A stretch of DNA of 5,425 nt from Planctomycetota bacterium (GCA_022566435.1 JADFIX010000348.1:1-5425), one strand, 5' to 3'; numbered from the stretch's first letter, positions 1 to 5,425 are shown. Notes: generated by a model not told the origin, from the letters alone. Translations and numbers: made by a program.

Positions 1-2
1 CC

Positions 3-1517
3 TCGGGCACCACGGCTAAGCCTAAGCTTGTGGTCTCTACCCACGGTGGCTACCAGGTCTATATCCACGCCATGGGCCGCCTGTGCTTCGGGATGAAGCC
101 CGACGATGTCTGGTGGTCGACCTCCGACATCGGCTGGGTGGTGGGCCACAGCTACATCGTGTACGCACCCCTGCTCTTCGGCTGCACCACCATCGCCTAC
201 GAGGGCGTTCTGGACTACCCCGGCCCCGAGACGTTATGGCAGGTTACAGAGGAGTTCGGCGTGACCGCCATCTTCACGTCACCGACCGCGGTCCGGCTCT
301 TGATGCGCTACGGCGAGGAGCCGGCGCGAAACTATGACAAGTCTTCGTTGGAGCGCATATTCTCCGCCGGCGAGGTGCTCAACGCCCCGGTCTGGGAGTG
401 GCTCCAGAAGCGTGTCTTGGAAGACCGGGTCCCCGTGCTGGACCATATGTGGCAGACAGAGACGGGCGGCCCCATATTCGGCAACCCGTATGGGGTGGCG
501 ATGCTGCCCATCAAGCCGGGGTCGGCTGGGATTCCCATGCCGGGCATAGAGGCGGCGGTGGTGACCCCCGAAGGCGAGCCGTGCGGTCCCGGCGAGAAGG
601 GAATCATGGTCATCAAACGGCCGTTCCCGGGGCTGACGCCGACCCTCTGGGGCGAGCCTGAGCGCTATGGCCCGGACTACTGGGAGCGGATACCGGGATG
701 CTACTATACCGGCGACGCCGCTCACATCGACGAGGATGGCTACGTCTGGTTCGCCGGCCGTGCCGACGAGATCATCAAGATCGCCTCCCACCGGATCGGG
801 ACGATCGAGGTCGAGACAGCTTTTCTGAGGCATCCGGCGGTGGCAGAGGCAGGGGTGACCGGCCGGCCTGACGAGCTGAGGGGCGAGGTGATCTCTGCGT
901 TCGTGGCCCTCAGAGAGGGCTATGGCCTCACGGAAACATCGCCGGTGATCGCAGCCGGCTCACCAGATCATTACAAAGTCGGCACGGTTGGAAAGACCGT
1001 GCCGAACACCGAGATTCGAATCGTGGCAGAGGACGGAACGGCGCTACCGGCCACCCAAAACGGCGAAATCCTCGTTCGGGGGCCCGGCGTCATGAAGGGA
1101 TACTACCGCCGCCCGGAAGAAACGGACCGCGTCATCGATGCCGAAGGCTGGTTTACGACAGGCGACATTGGTAATCTCGACGATGAAGGTTTTCTATCAA
1201 TCACGGGGCGGGCAAAGGAGATGTTGATCATCGGTGGGGAAAATGTCTTCCCACGTGAAATCGAAGCCGCGCTCGAGAGCCACGCGGACGTACTACAAGC
1301 CGCCGTGATCGGCATTCCCGATGAACTGCGCGGAGAAGCACCGGTGGCGTTTGTCATTCCCCGTCCAGGCGCGGATATCTCCAAGCAACTCCTACGGAAC
1401 CATGTCAAGAAGCTTCTGGCCGGATTCAAAACGCCCAAGCGCATTGAGATTTGTGCGGAACTGCCGACAGGCCCAACCGGGAAGATCTTGAAGCGGGCGC
1501 TGCGTGACAGGCTATGA
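3..1517 (+). CDS. Chimeric AMP-forming acyl-CoA ligase: acetyl-CoA synthetase core joined to a FadD-type C-terminal part (5' partial)
   Basis: The frame is already open at the left edge, so the true start lies outside; the GTG at 30 falls just after the P-loop and is not a credible start. Counting from the codon at 3, it has 504 residues. Residues 1-306 are acetyl-CoA synthetase-like: ATP-binding P-loop SGTTAKPK (1-8), A5 motif WQTETGG (150-156), TGD (236-238) and hinge GRADEIIK (252-259). From about 307 the sequence is a long-chain fatty-acyl-CoA ligase (FadD type): YGLTETSP (307-314), TGD (386-388), GRAKEML (402-408), and PTGPTGK (488-494) with the likely A10 catalytic lysine at 494. The family normally has each motif once; here A5-A8 are doubled, and the acetyl-CoA synthetase part lacks its own A10 lysine. 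Family chemistry is carboxylate + ATP + CoA to acyl-CoA in the cytoplasm. Whether this fused product exists or works is doubtful. Confidence 0.85.
   Translation, partial: SGTTAKPKLVVSTHGGYQVYIHAMGRLCFGMKPDDVWWSTSDIGWVVGHSYIVYAPLLFGCTTIAYEGVLDYPGPETLWQVTEEFGVTAIFTSPTAVRLLMRYGEEPARNYDKSSLERIFSAGEVLNAPVWEWLQKRVLEDRVPVLDHMWQTETGGPIFGNPYGVAMLPIKPGSAGIPMPGIEAAVVTPEGEPCGPGEKGIMVIKRPFPGLTPTLWGEPERYGPDYWERIPGCYYTGDAAHIDEDGYVWFAGRADEIIKIASHRIGTIEVETAFLRHPAVAEAGVTGRPDELRGEVISAFVALREGYGLTETSPVIAAGSPDHYKVGTVGKTVPNTEIRIVAEDGTALPATQNGEILVRGPGVMKGYYRRPEETDRVIDAEGWFTTGDIGNLDDEGFLSITGRAKEMLIIGGENVFPREIEAALESHADVLQAAVIGIPDELRGEAPVAFVIPRPGADISKQLLRNHVKKLLAGFKTPKRIEICAELPTGPTGKILKRALRDRL
912..929 (+). other. Out-of-register junction between two ligase genes
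   Basis: Upstream the protein ends at the segment which in acetyl-CoA synthetases usually reads ALREGY followed by Pro-Ser-rich sequence leading to the A10 motif. Downstream it starts at the FadD A5 motif, which usually reads EGYGLTETSP. The two parents share codons for Glu-Gly-Tyr (915-923), which explains why the frame survives. Hand counts of sampled 60-base lines give 62-67% GC before the junction and 47-67%, mostly 52-53%, after it. The Ile codon ATA is used four times before the junction and I found none after it. The break could be an assembly chimera, an amplification chimera or a real deletion/fusion; the sequence alone cannot decide. Confidence 0.75.
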
Positions 1518-1549
1518 CACCGAACGCTCCGCCCACTTTGGGTGCCCAG

Positions 1550-1565
1550 GTTCCGTCACCGGAAC
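1550..1565. repeat. Small hairpin after the ligase gene
   Basis: A perfect 6-bp stem, GTTCCG against CGGAAC, encloses the four-base loop TCAC, 33 bases past the ligase stop. It has no T-run on either strand, so it is not a standard intrinsic terminator, although its place between two convergent genes would suit a termination role. Confidence 0.3.
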
Positions 1566-1585
1566 TAAGAAAACTTGGGTCGATC

Positions 1586-1614
1586 AAAAAACACTGGAAG
1601 ACGCGAAAGAGTGC
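1586..1614 (-). terminator. Weak terminator candidate for the PEP-CTERM gene
   Basis: On the minus strand, directly after the PEP-CTERM stop, a short stem (CACT with AGTG, plus a flanking G-T pair) with a 14-base loop is followed by six T residues (the A-run at 1586-1591 on the plus strand). The T-run and position fit an intrinsic terminator, but the stem is short and AT-rich, so this is only a candidate. Confidence 0.3.
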
Positions 1615-1617
1615 AGG

Positions 1618-2454
1618 CTAGTCTCGACGTCGCCGAATCATTAGACTTACGCCGCCCGCCGCAAAAAGTAGAATGGTGGCGGGCTCGGGAATCACTGCCA
1701 GCCCCGCGATGCCGCTACCAGGCAGCGGCTGGCCATCGACGGTAAACGTGCCAACAACTTCGTGAGAGCCTGTTTTAGGGTCGAATGTGTAAAGCTCGTT
1801 AGAGCCTGGTGTTTGGGCTTCGAGACCGGCCGTGGCAAAATAGCCGAACTCCGCGTTGAGAATCATTCCGCCGATACCGCCGACGATCGGATCCACCTCC
1901 CGAATCAGCGATATGTCCGCCGTTTTTGGGTCGATTGCCAGGAGGGCATTCGTCACTTTATCCAGCCCGATCAATCCGTCTCCGTACCAACCGAGTCCGT
2001 CGAAGTCGTGGCGGTCGTTGAAAGCTGCGGTCAACGTGGCCTCACCGTTCTCCATGTTGATCTGATACAGAACCGGTACCTGGGTTGATCCACCATTTAC
2101 ACCGTAAGCTGTACCATCCGCGGCAAACGCCAATCCGCCTTCGAATGTCGTTACACCGAGAGCCCCAACCAGCGTGATACTGGCATCAGTCGCGTCGATA
2201 CGATAGAGCGACGAATTAACACCCGTCGTCACACCGTACAGAAAGCCGTCGGCTTCGCGATATTCCAGCGACCCGAACTCCGCGATTCCCGTTGTTCCGA
2301 TCCATGTCAGCGTGGCGTCGCTTGAAGACACGGCGTACAAGTTTGTCGTATCCCGGTCGATGGCCACGATATTGGCTTGCGTGGTGGGCGAAGTTACCGC
2401 GCACGCAATGATGAATAGGCCCATTCCGATTCGAAAAAGAATCGAAATCTTCAT
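1618..2454 (-). CDS. Secreted beta-propeller-like protein with PEP-CTERM sorting signal
   Basis: This 278-residue protein has an N-terminal signal peptide: positively charged MKISILFR, a hydrophobic core to about residue 20, and likely cleavage after Thr-Gln-Ala near residue 27. The body is about five degenerate repeats of roughly 40-50 residues of the pattern Leu-Tyr-x-Ile-Asp ... Thr-x-x-Ile-Thr-Leu-Val-Gly ... Ala-x-Asp-Gly-x-x-Tyr-Gly, as in small beta-propellers. The C-terminus is a classic PEP-CTERM signal: IPEP at 255-258, a hydrophobic segment to about 273, and RRRR at 274-277. In known systems such proteins are exported and processed by an exosortase, then exposed at the surface or in the extracellular matrix; no exosortase is in this window. 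The ATG at 2454 is preceded by AGGGA 11 bases upstream and by a good promoter. The ligand or substrate cannot be told from sequence. The class is secure, the function unknown. Confidence 0.9.
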   Translation of the reverse strand: MKISILFRIGMGLFIIACAVTSPTTQANIVAIDRDTTNLYAVSSSDATLTWIGTTGIAEFGSLEYREADGFLYGVTTGVNSSLYRIDATDASITLVGALGVTTFEGGLAFAADGTAYGVNGGSTQVPVLYQINMENGEATLTAAFNDRHDFDGLGWYGDGLIGLDKVTNALLAIDPKTADISLIREVDPIVGGIGGMILNAEFGYFATAGLEAQTPGSNELYTFDPKTGSHEVVGTFTVDGQPLPGSGIAGLAVIPEPATILLFAAGGVSLMIRRRRD

Positions 2455-2561
2455 GCTTGTTTTCTTCCCTGACCCAGCCTACCGCCCCTTCTATCAAGAA
2501 TTGGCAGTTTGGCTAAGAAGCAACGCGGTCTGCAGCGAAAACCCATCTTCCGCTACTTATC

Positions 2562-2590
2562 CTTATATACATCTCTGGCGTTGCGGTCAA
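2562..2590 (-). promoter_or_regulatory. Sigma70-type promoter for the PEP-CTERM gene
   Basis: Read on the minus strand, TTGACC (2590-2585) and TATAAG (2567-2562) are separated by exactly 17 bases; each box matches the sigma70 consensus at five of six positions. Transcription would start near 2555, giving a 5' leader of about 100 bases before the ATG at 2454. The orientation and distance suit the PEP-CTERM gene. Confidence 0.6.
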
Positions 2591-2599
2591 CAATGTTGA
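2587..2599. promoter_or_regulatory. Palindrome over the -35 box, possible operator
   Basis: TCAACA-A-TGTTGA is a perfect 6+1+6 inverted repeat. Its left arm covers four bases of the -35 box of the promoter at 2562-2590. That is a usual place for a repressor site or for an activator touching RNA polymerase. No regulator gene is visible in the window, and a 13-base palindrome can arise by chance. Confidence 0.35.
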
Positions 2600-2618
2600 T
2601 CTTCGATCCAAGTTGAGA

Positions 2619-2736
2619 CCGGACCTACGATCCGCGTTCCGATTCTGTCCGGCGTTGTAATCGGCACCAAGCCGGCTTTTCTGGTGAAGATCTTCCAGAA
2701 AAACGAGCGTCCTAGCACGTAAGTGCTGTTGAGGAC
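2619..2736. repeat. Cluster of four inverted repeats
   Basis: Within 118 bases lie: CCGGAC/GTCCGG at 2619-2624 and 2647-2652; CACCA/TGGTG at 2665-2669 and 2682-2686 around the palindrome AAGCCGGCTT; TTTTCTGG/CCAGAAAA at 2677-2684 and 2695-2702; and a hairpin at 2709-2736 made of GTCCT/AGGAC and AGCAC/GTGCT with a four-base bulge. The last has the loop GTAA closed by C-G, which in RNA is a stable GNRA tetraloop. The second and third repeats overlap, so they are alternative structures. Confidence 0.45.
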
Positions 2737-2762
2737 TGGATCTATTTCTATCTAGGTGAGTC

Positions 2763-2776
2763 GTACATCGTACATC
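2763..2776 (+). repeat. Tandem heptamer repeat GTACATC x2
   Basis: GTACATC occurs twice without a gap, about 24 bases before the TATAAT at 2800. It may be a chance duplication or a pair of half-sites. Confidence 0.4.
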
Positions 2777-2895
2777 TGGCGAGTTTCTCGGCTTGGCGCT
2801 ATAATCGTTGTTCGATTCGCATGTGGCATGGGCCGCTTCTTGCTCGTGTATCGCCGGGAAAGAATCGGAGGATCAGGATTTTGTCGGCATGGAAA

Positions 2896-2917
2896 TGCCG
2901 GCTCCGGCAGCCTTTTT
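2896..2917 (+). terminator. Terminator-like hairpin with T5
   Basis: TGCCG-GCTC-CGGCA forms a 5-bp GC-rich stem with a four-base loop, followed by GCC and five T residues (2913-2917). The stem is short and there is no clear gene before it. If the TATAAT at 2800-2805 is a real -10 box, the two would bracket a transcript of about 105 bases. Confidence 0.3.
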
Positions 2918-3070
2918 CAATCATGCGATCGGAGAGGAAGGCCCACATCGAAGCGGGGTCTCGCATGGATGCGACTATTTTCGAGGGGAAGTCGGCGTTT
3001 GCGCCGGGCAGGGTCGTCCACCTTGGATTCGACATGTCGCGCAGATGCCAAGGTTGTGATTTTGGTGGCA

Positions 3071-3108
3071 GGCATCCAGAGCTGAGCACGCTCCGATGCC
3101 GTGTTTTT
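3071..3108 (+). terminator. Terminator-like hairpin upstream of the collagen-like gene
   Basis: GGCATC pairs with GATGCC (3071-3076 and 3095-3100), and inside them GAGC pairs with GCTC (3079-3082 and 3090-3093), with a small internal loop. The sequence GTG plus five T residues (3104-3108) follows. It ends 31 bases before the ATG at 3139, so it would either end an upstream transcript or act as a leader attenuator for that gene. Confidence 0.4.
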
Positions 3109-3113
3109 GAGTA

Positions 3114-3131
3114 GCCTTCCGAAGGCGAGGA
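3114..3131 (+). promoter_or_regulatory. Hairpin and Shine-Dalgarno before the collagen-like gene
   Basis: GCCTTC-C-GAAGGC (3114-3126) is a perfect inverted repeat that ends at the base before GAGGA (3127-3131). GAGGA sits seven bases before the ATG at 3139, which fixes that start. The hairpin lies just outside the ribosome binding site and could influence its access. Confidence 0.6.
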
Positions 3132-3138
3132 ACTAGAA

Positions 3139-4209
3139 ATGAAATCGTTTGGCTGGATTAGTAAGAGCATCTGCTGTGTGGTTTTGATCGCTGGTTTAGT
3201 TATCGGTGGCGGCTGCTTTGGTGACGTGGGATTCTTGGGCTTGCAAGATTACCAGCGTGATCTGTTAGTTGGCGGATTGGCGGCCGCAGCGCTACTCAGT
3301 ACTGACGGTGATGGTACCACGACCGGGGAGCCGGAGCCGGGTGCTCCTGGAGCCCGCGGTGCAGATGGCTCCGAAGGTCCGGCCGGTGCGGATGGCGCAC
3401 CGGGCGAGCCCGGCGCCCAAGGTGAAGCGGGTCCCGCCGGCCCGCAAGGTCCCGCCGGTCCGCGGGGCGCTGAAGGTCCTGAAGGTCCTGTCGGTCCCGC
3501 CGGCGCGGCAGGTTCGAGCGGATCTAACGGTGTGGACGGTGTTGCCTTTTTTGACATTTTTATCGACGACTTCTTCACCATACTGGCGAATCCCGACGGA
3601 CAAATAACCTTACCCAGCGGACTGGTAGAGATTTCCGAACCCGCGATGGGTGTCCCAAGTGGCAAGGATGGCGCGACCGGCCCGATCGCCTTCCGCGTGG
3701 CCATCCCGGCGACGTACAGTTCGAGCCATGATGTCACGATGCGGCTGTTCTTTTACCGCACCGGTCCCTTCGTCGAGGGGTGTTTTCTCATGACGCTCGA
3801 CGCCCTACGTCTTCGCGCCGGTGAGGATGTGGCGGCTTACGGTAATCATATTTGGATTCGGCCCGACGACTCTGCGAAAGATGCGGCCCGCGCAAGTGCT
3901 ACTGCGCTCTTGCTCGGTGACGAGGATCCAAGCGGCGTAGGATACGTCATCGATGTCCCGATCAACTCGGCGAGCGGCCTAGGCGGCAGCGCGTTGCAGG
4001 TCGCTGATCTGCTGGCCTTCGAACTCGCGACTGCGTTGCTGGAAGACGATTTGATACCCCTTCCCTGTCATGACGGCGGACGCTTTCAAATCCTCGGAGT
4101 CGAGTTCTTCGAGGGGACCGCAGGATCCGCATCCGTGACCGGAGCCACCGTACTCGGTACGGTGCCGAATGCCTGCTGTGACGATTCCGGCTCCGATTCT
4201 GACGAATGA
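3139..4209 (+). CDS. Exported collagen-like Gly-X-Y repeat protein, possible lipoprotein
   Basis: This 356-residue protein starts at an ATG with GAGGA seven bases upstream. Residues 1-26 form a signal peptide (Lys at 2 and 9, hydrophobic 11-22) ending in Ile-Gly-Gly-Gly-Cys. Cys26 could be lipid-modified, but Gly at -3 makes the lipobox imperfect. A linker (27-67) leads into 22 uninterrupted Gly-X-Y triplets at 68-133 (DNA 3340-3537), a bacterial collagen-like stretch; known examples form triple helices in surface proteins. Pro is mostly at X and no hydroxylation is implied. The C-terminal domain (about 135-345) looks beta-rich, with cysteines in EGCF and PCHDGG, and I do not recognise its family; in other bacterial collagens such a domain can drive trimer formation. 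The tail is acidic and ends CCDDSGSDSDE. Probably a surface or periplasmic structural protein; partner unknown. Confidence 0.85.
   Translation: MKSFGWISKSICCVVLIAGLVIGGGCFGDVGFLGLQDYQRDLLVGGLAAAALLSTDGDGTTTGEPEPGAPGARGADGSEGPAGADGAPGEPGAQGEAGPAGPQGPAGPRGAEGPEGPVGPAGAAGSSGSNGVDGVAFFDIFIDDFFTILANPDGQITLPSGLVEISEPAMGVPSGKDGATGPIAFRVAIPATYSSSHDVTMRLFFYRTGPFVEGCFLMTLDALRLRAGEDVAAYGNHIWIRPDDSAKDAARASATALLLGDEDPSGVGYVIDVPINSASGLGGSALQVADLLAFELATALLEDDLIPLPCHDGGRFQILGVEFFEGTAGSASVTGATVLGTVPNACCDDSGSDSDE
3340..3537 (+). repeat. Collagen-coding Gly-X-Y triplet array, 22 triplets
   Basis: Every third codon is a glycine codon (GGT, GGC, GGA or GGG) for 22 triplets without a break. At the DNA level, units such as GGTCCCGCCGG and GAAGGTCCT recur, so the array may change length by slippage. 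The same composition leaves long open frames on the other strand and in the +1 frame; these are by-products. Confidence 0.85.
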
Positions 4210-4281
4210 CCAGCCCTCCAGTCTCAAGGATCGCCGATTGGGGCGACGAATAGACGGCCTGGATAGACAACCGAAATAATA

Positions 4282-4313
4282 GGCCCGCGCCGAGGTCATT
4301 CTCGTCGCGGGCC
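4282..4313. terminator. Strong hairpin between convergent genes, likely bidirectional terminator
   Basis: GGCCCGCG (4282-4289) pairs perfectly with CGCGGGCC (4306-4313). After one C-T mismatch the stem continues with CGAG/CTCG and closes on a six-base loop. On the plus strand GCTCTTGTTAT follows; on the minus strand TATTATTT follows. Neither is a pure T-run, but both are T-rich. The element sits 73 bases past the collagen-like stop and 42 bases past the minus-strand repeat gene's stop, so it can serve both. Confidence 0.7.
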
Positions 4314-4354
4314 GCTCTTGTTATCTGTGGGCTTACGTTTCCTATTTTCGCCGA

Positions 4355-5425
4355 TTACGGCGACTTCTTCCTAGTCTTGGGATCACTGATTCGGAGAATC
4401 TTCTTCGTCGCGCGGTCAACGACGAAAATGTCGCGCGATTGATTCGTGTCGTACTCGACTATGTTGGACGCCTTGGACGCAAAGGCCACCCATCGACCGT
4501 CGCCGGACAGCGTGCCCTCGCCGCTACGACCGGCGGCCTGTTCGCCCTTGGTCGTTAGATTGACTCTTTCGGTCTTTCGAGTTTTTCGGTCGTAGACAAA
4601 GATATCCGGGAAATTGTTCGTGTCACCGGCCACGAGATTCGAGGCAAAGCTTGTGAAAACCACGAAGTTTCCGTCGTCGGAAATTTTCGGTTCGCGGCTA
4701 TCGTCATTGCCCGTCTTTCCGTCCGCGTCGGTGCTCACACAGATTGTTTTCTTGGATTCTCTGTCGCGGAGAAAAACGTCCGGGCCATCGTTCTTGTCTC
4801 CGGACACGAGGTTGGTGGCCCAGCTCTCGAACACGACGTATCTGCCCTCCTCGGATACTTGCGGTCGGCGGCTGTCGCGATTTCCGATCATACGATTCGA
4901 GGCGACGCTGATGAGTTCTGTCGTGCTATTTTGGGCATCGAAAAGGTAGATGTCCGGCCTGCCGTTCGTGTCCTTGGCCGCGATGTTCGTGGCGTGGCTG
5001 TAGAATGCGACGAATCGCCCGTTCGCGGAGATGGCGGGCTCGCCACTACCGTGGTCCGTCTCGAACCCCTCTGCTGAGCGGGTAATCCGACGCACGAATT
5101 TTGCTTCGCGATCGCAGAGAAAAATATCCGCAGAGCGGTTGTTGATGTTTTCGTCGAGTGTCGTCGCGGCGCTGGTGAATGCGAGAATACGCCCATCCGA
5201 TGAAATGACGGCCTCATGGCAGTCTTCGTTGGCTTGCTCGCCGAAATTCGATACGCTGATACGCACCGTCGTGCCGTTTTTGCGGTCGCGAACAAAAACG
5301 TCCTGCTTGTCGTTGGTATCGCCCTCGACAAGATTCGTGGCATCGCTGATAAACGACACGTATCGGCCGTCGTTTGAAACCGAGGCGCCGAAGCTTTGCT
5401 TGTTGCCGGGATCCCCTGCATTGTT
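4355..5425 (-). CDS. PD40/TolB-like 58-residue repeat protein, probably extracytoplasmic (5' partial)
   Basis: The frame is open through the right edge, giving at least 356 residues; the GTG at 5359 lies in the middle of a repeat and is not the real start. The visible part is four residues of one unit, then six tandem units of exactly 58 residues with no insertion or deletion, then the short tail KKSP. Each unit follows the pattern Ser-x-(Asp/Asn/Glu)-Gly-(Arg/Asn)-x-x-x-Phe-x-Ser-x-Ala-(Thr/Ser)-(Asn/Thr)-Leu/Ile ... Asp-x-Asn-x-x-x-Asp-(Ile/Val)-(Phe/Tyr) ... Asp-Arg. This is the WD40-like/PD40 beta-propeller repeat that is common in secreted or periplasmic proteins of planctomycetes and relatives. 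Asp and Asn at unit positions 32, 34 and 38 resemble a calcium-binding loop, though units 2 and 4 depart from it. Any signal peptide, catalytic or anchor domain would be upstream and unseen. Likely a binding scaffold; ligand unknown. Confidence 0.85.
   Translation of the reverse strand, partial: NNAGDPGNKQSFGASVSNDGRYVSFISDATNLVEGDTNDKQDVFVRDRKNGTTVRISVSNFGEQANEDCHEAVISSDGRILAFTSAATTLDENINNRSADIFLCDREAKFVRRITRSAEGFETDHGSGEPAISANGRFVAFYSHATNIAAKDTNGRPDIYLFDAQNSTTELISVASNRMIGNRDSRRPQVSEEGRYVVFESWATNLVSGDKNDGPDVFLRDRESKKTICVSTDADGKTGNDDSREPKISDDGNFVVFTSFASNLVAGDTNNFPDIFVYDRKTRKTERVNLTTKGEQAAGRSGEGTLSGDGRWVAFASKASNIVEYDTNQSRDIFVVDRATKKILRISDPKTRKKSP
4358..5413 (-). repeat. Six tandem 174-bp coding repeats
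   Basis: On the minus strand the units begin at 5413, 5239, 5065, 4891, 4717 and 4543. Each is 174 bases (58 codons) and codes for one PD40-type blade. The units are clearly diverged at the DNA level, pointing to old duplication under selection for fold rather than recent expansion. The last unit runs four codons longer, into the stop. Confidence 0.8.

Larger units (their letters stand above)
2600..3138. other. Gene-poor interval with inverted repeats
   Basis: This stretch lies between the PEP-CTERM promoter and the collagen-like gene. Short open frames cross it on both strands (for example 2808-3059 and 2821-3114 on plus, 2799-3170 on minus), but they overlap each other and none gives a recognisable protein. 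What it does hold is a run of inverted repeats at 2619-2736, a 7-base tandem repeat at 2763-2776, an isolated TATAAT at 2800-2805, hairpins followed by T-runs at 2896-2917 and 3071-3108, and a hairpin just before the next gene's ribosome binding site. It may be a regulatory leader, a decayed gene or an unrecognised RNA. Confidence 0.5.

Noticed and set aside
279..833. 184-residue minus-strand frame within the ligase gene
   Set aside because: It is antisense to clear acetyl-CoA synthetase motifs, and its own translation shows no recognisable domain.
30..1517. GTG at 30 as the ligase start
   Set aside because: The same frame is open upstream to the window edge and encodes the P-loop SGTTAKPK at 3-26, which an active enzyme needs; the gene is simply cut by the window.
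3..1517. A natural two-enzyme fusion (bifunctional ligase)
   Set aside because: The first part lacks its own A10 lysine and most of its C-terminal domain, and the second lacks its P-loop, so neither half is a full enzyme. A chimera is simpler.
2799..3170. 123-residue minus-strand frame in the gene-poor gap
   Set aside because: No recognisable family, no good ribosome binding site found, and it runs over the start of the well-supported collagen-like gene. Conservation in relatives could revive it.
3249..3737. 162-residue Pro/Gly/Ala-rich open frame on the minus strand
   Set aside because: It is the antisense image of the Gly-X-Y coding repeat; GC-rich triplet repeats leave the opposite strand free of stops. 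The collagen-like frame has the ribosome binding site and signal peptide.
4358..5413. Repeat array considered as CRISPR or satellite DNA
   Set aside because: The 174-base units are diverged, keep an open reading frame and code for a known blade pattern; there are no short identical repeats with unique spacers.
4888..5421. 177-residue Ser/Thr/Arg-rich frame on the minus strand
   Set aside because: It is a shifted frame over the 58-residue repeat gene; the low-complexity translation reflects the repeats of the real frame.

Overview
The window looks like a chromosomal stretch from a free-living, envelope-rich bacterium, most probably a planctomycete or another member of the PVC group. The evidence is the combination of a PEP-CTERM (exosortase-sorted) propeller protein, a secreted collagen-like Gly-X-Y protein and a tandem PD40/TolB-like repeat protein, at moderate GC (about 55-60%). 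This is inference from gene types; no rRNA or phylogenetic marker gene is present.

Layout: (1) Positions 1-1517, + strand: an AMP-forming acyl/acetyl-CoA ligase frame, open at the left edge. It is a head-to-tail chimera. Up to about position 920 it is an acetyl-CoA synthetase (Acs-type). From about 921 it is the C-terminal part of a fatty-acyl-CoA ligase (FadD-type), joined in frame at a shared Glu-Gly-Tyr but out of register, so that motifs A5 to A8 occur twice, mostly at an exact 150-residue offset. (2) 1618-2454, - strand: a secreted beta-propeller protein with a C-terminal PEP-CTERM anchor, with a good sigma70-type promoter at 2562-2590 and a palindrome over its -35 box. (3) 2591-3138: about 550 bases without a convincing gene, containing a cluster of inverted repeats and two weak terminator-like hairpins. 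(4) 3139-4209, + strand: a probable exported, possibly lipid-anchored, collagen-like protein. (5) 4282-4313: a strong hairpin between convergent genes. (6) 4355-5425, - strand: the C-terminal part of a protein made of exactly 58-residue PD40-type repeats, open at the right edge.

The genes alternate in orientation (+, -, +, -), so there is no operon here. The three genes after the ligase share an extracytoplasmic, repeat-based surface-protein theme, but nothing shows that they act together. The ligase is metabolic (acyl or acetate activation to acyl-CoA) and unrelated to them. The most important point for a reader is that the ligase frame should not be read as one natural enzyme until the junction near 912-929 has been checked; an assembly chimera is the simplest explanation. 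I did not find a convincing new biological system.
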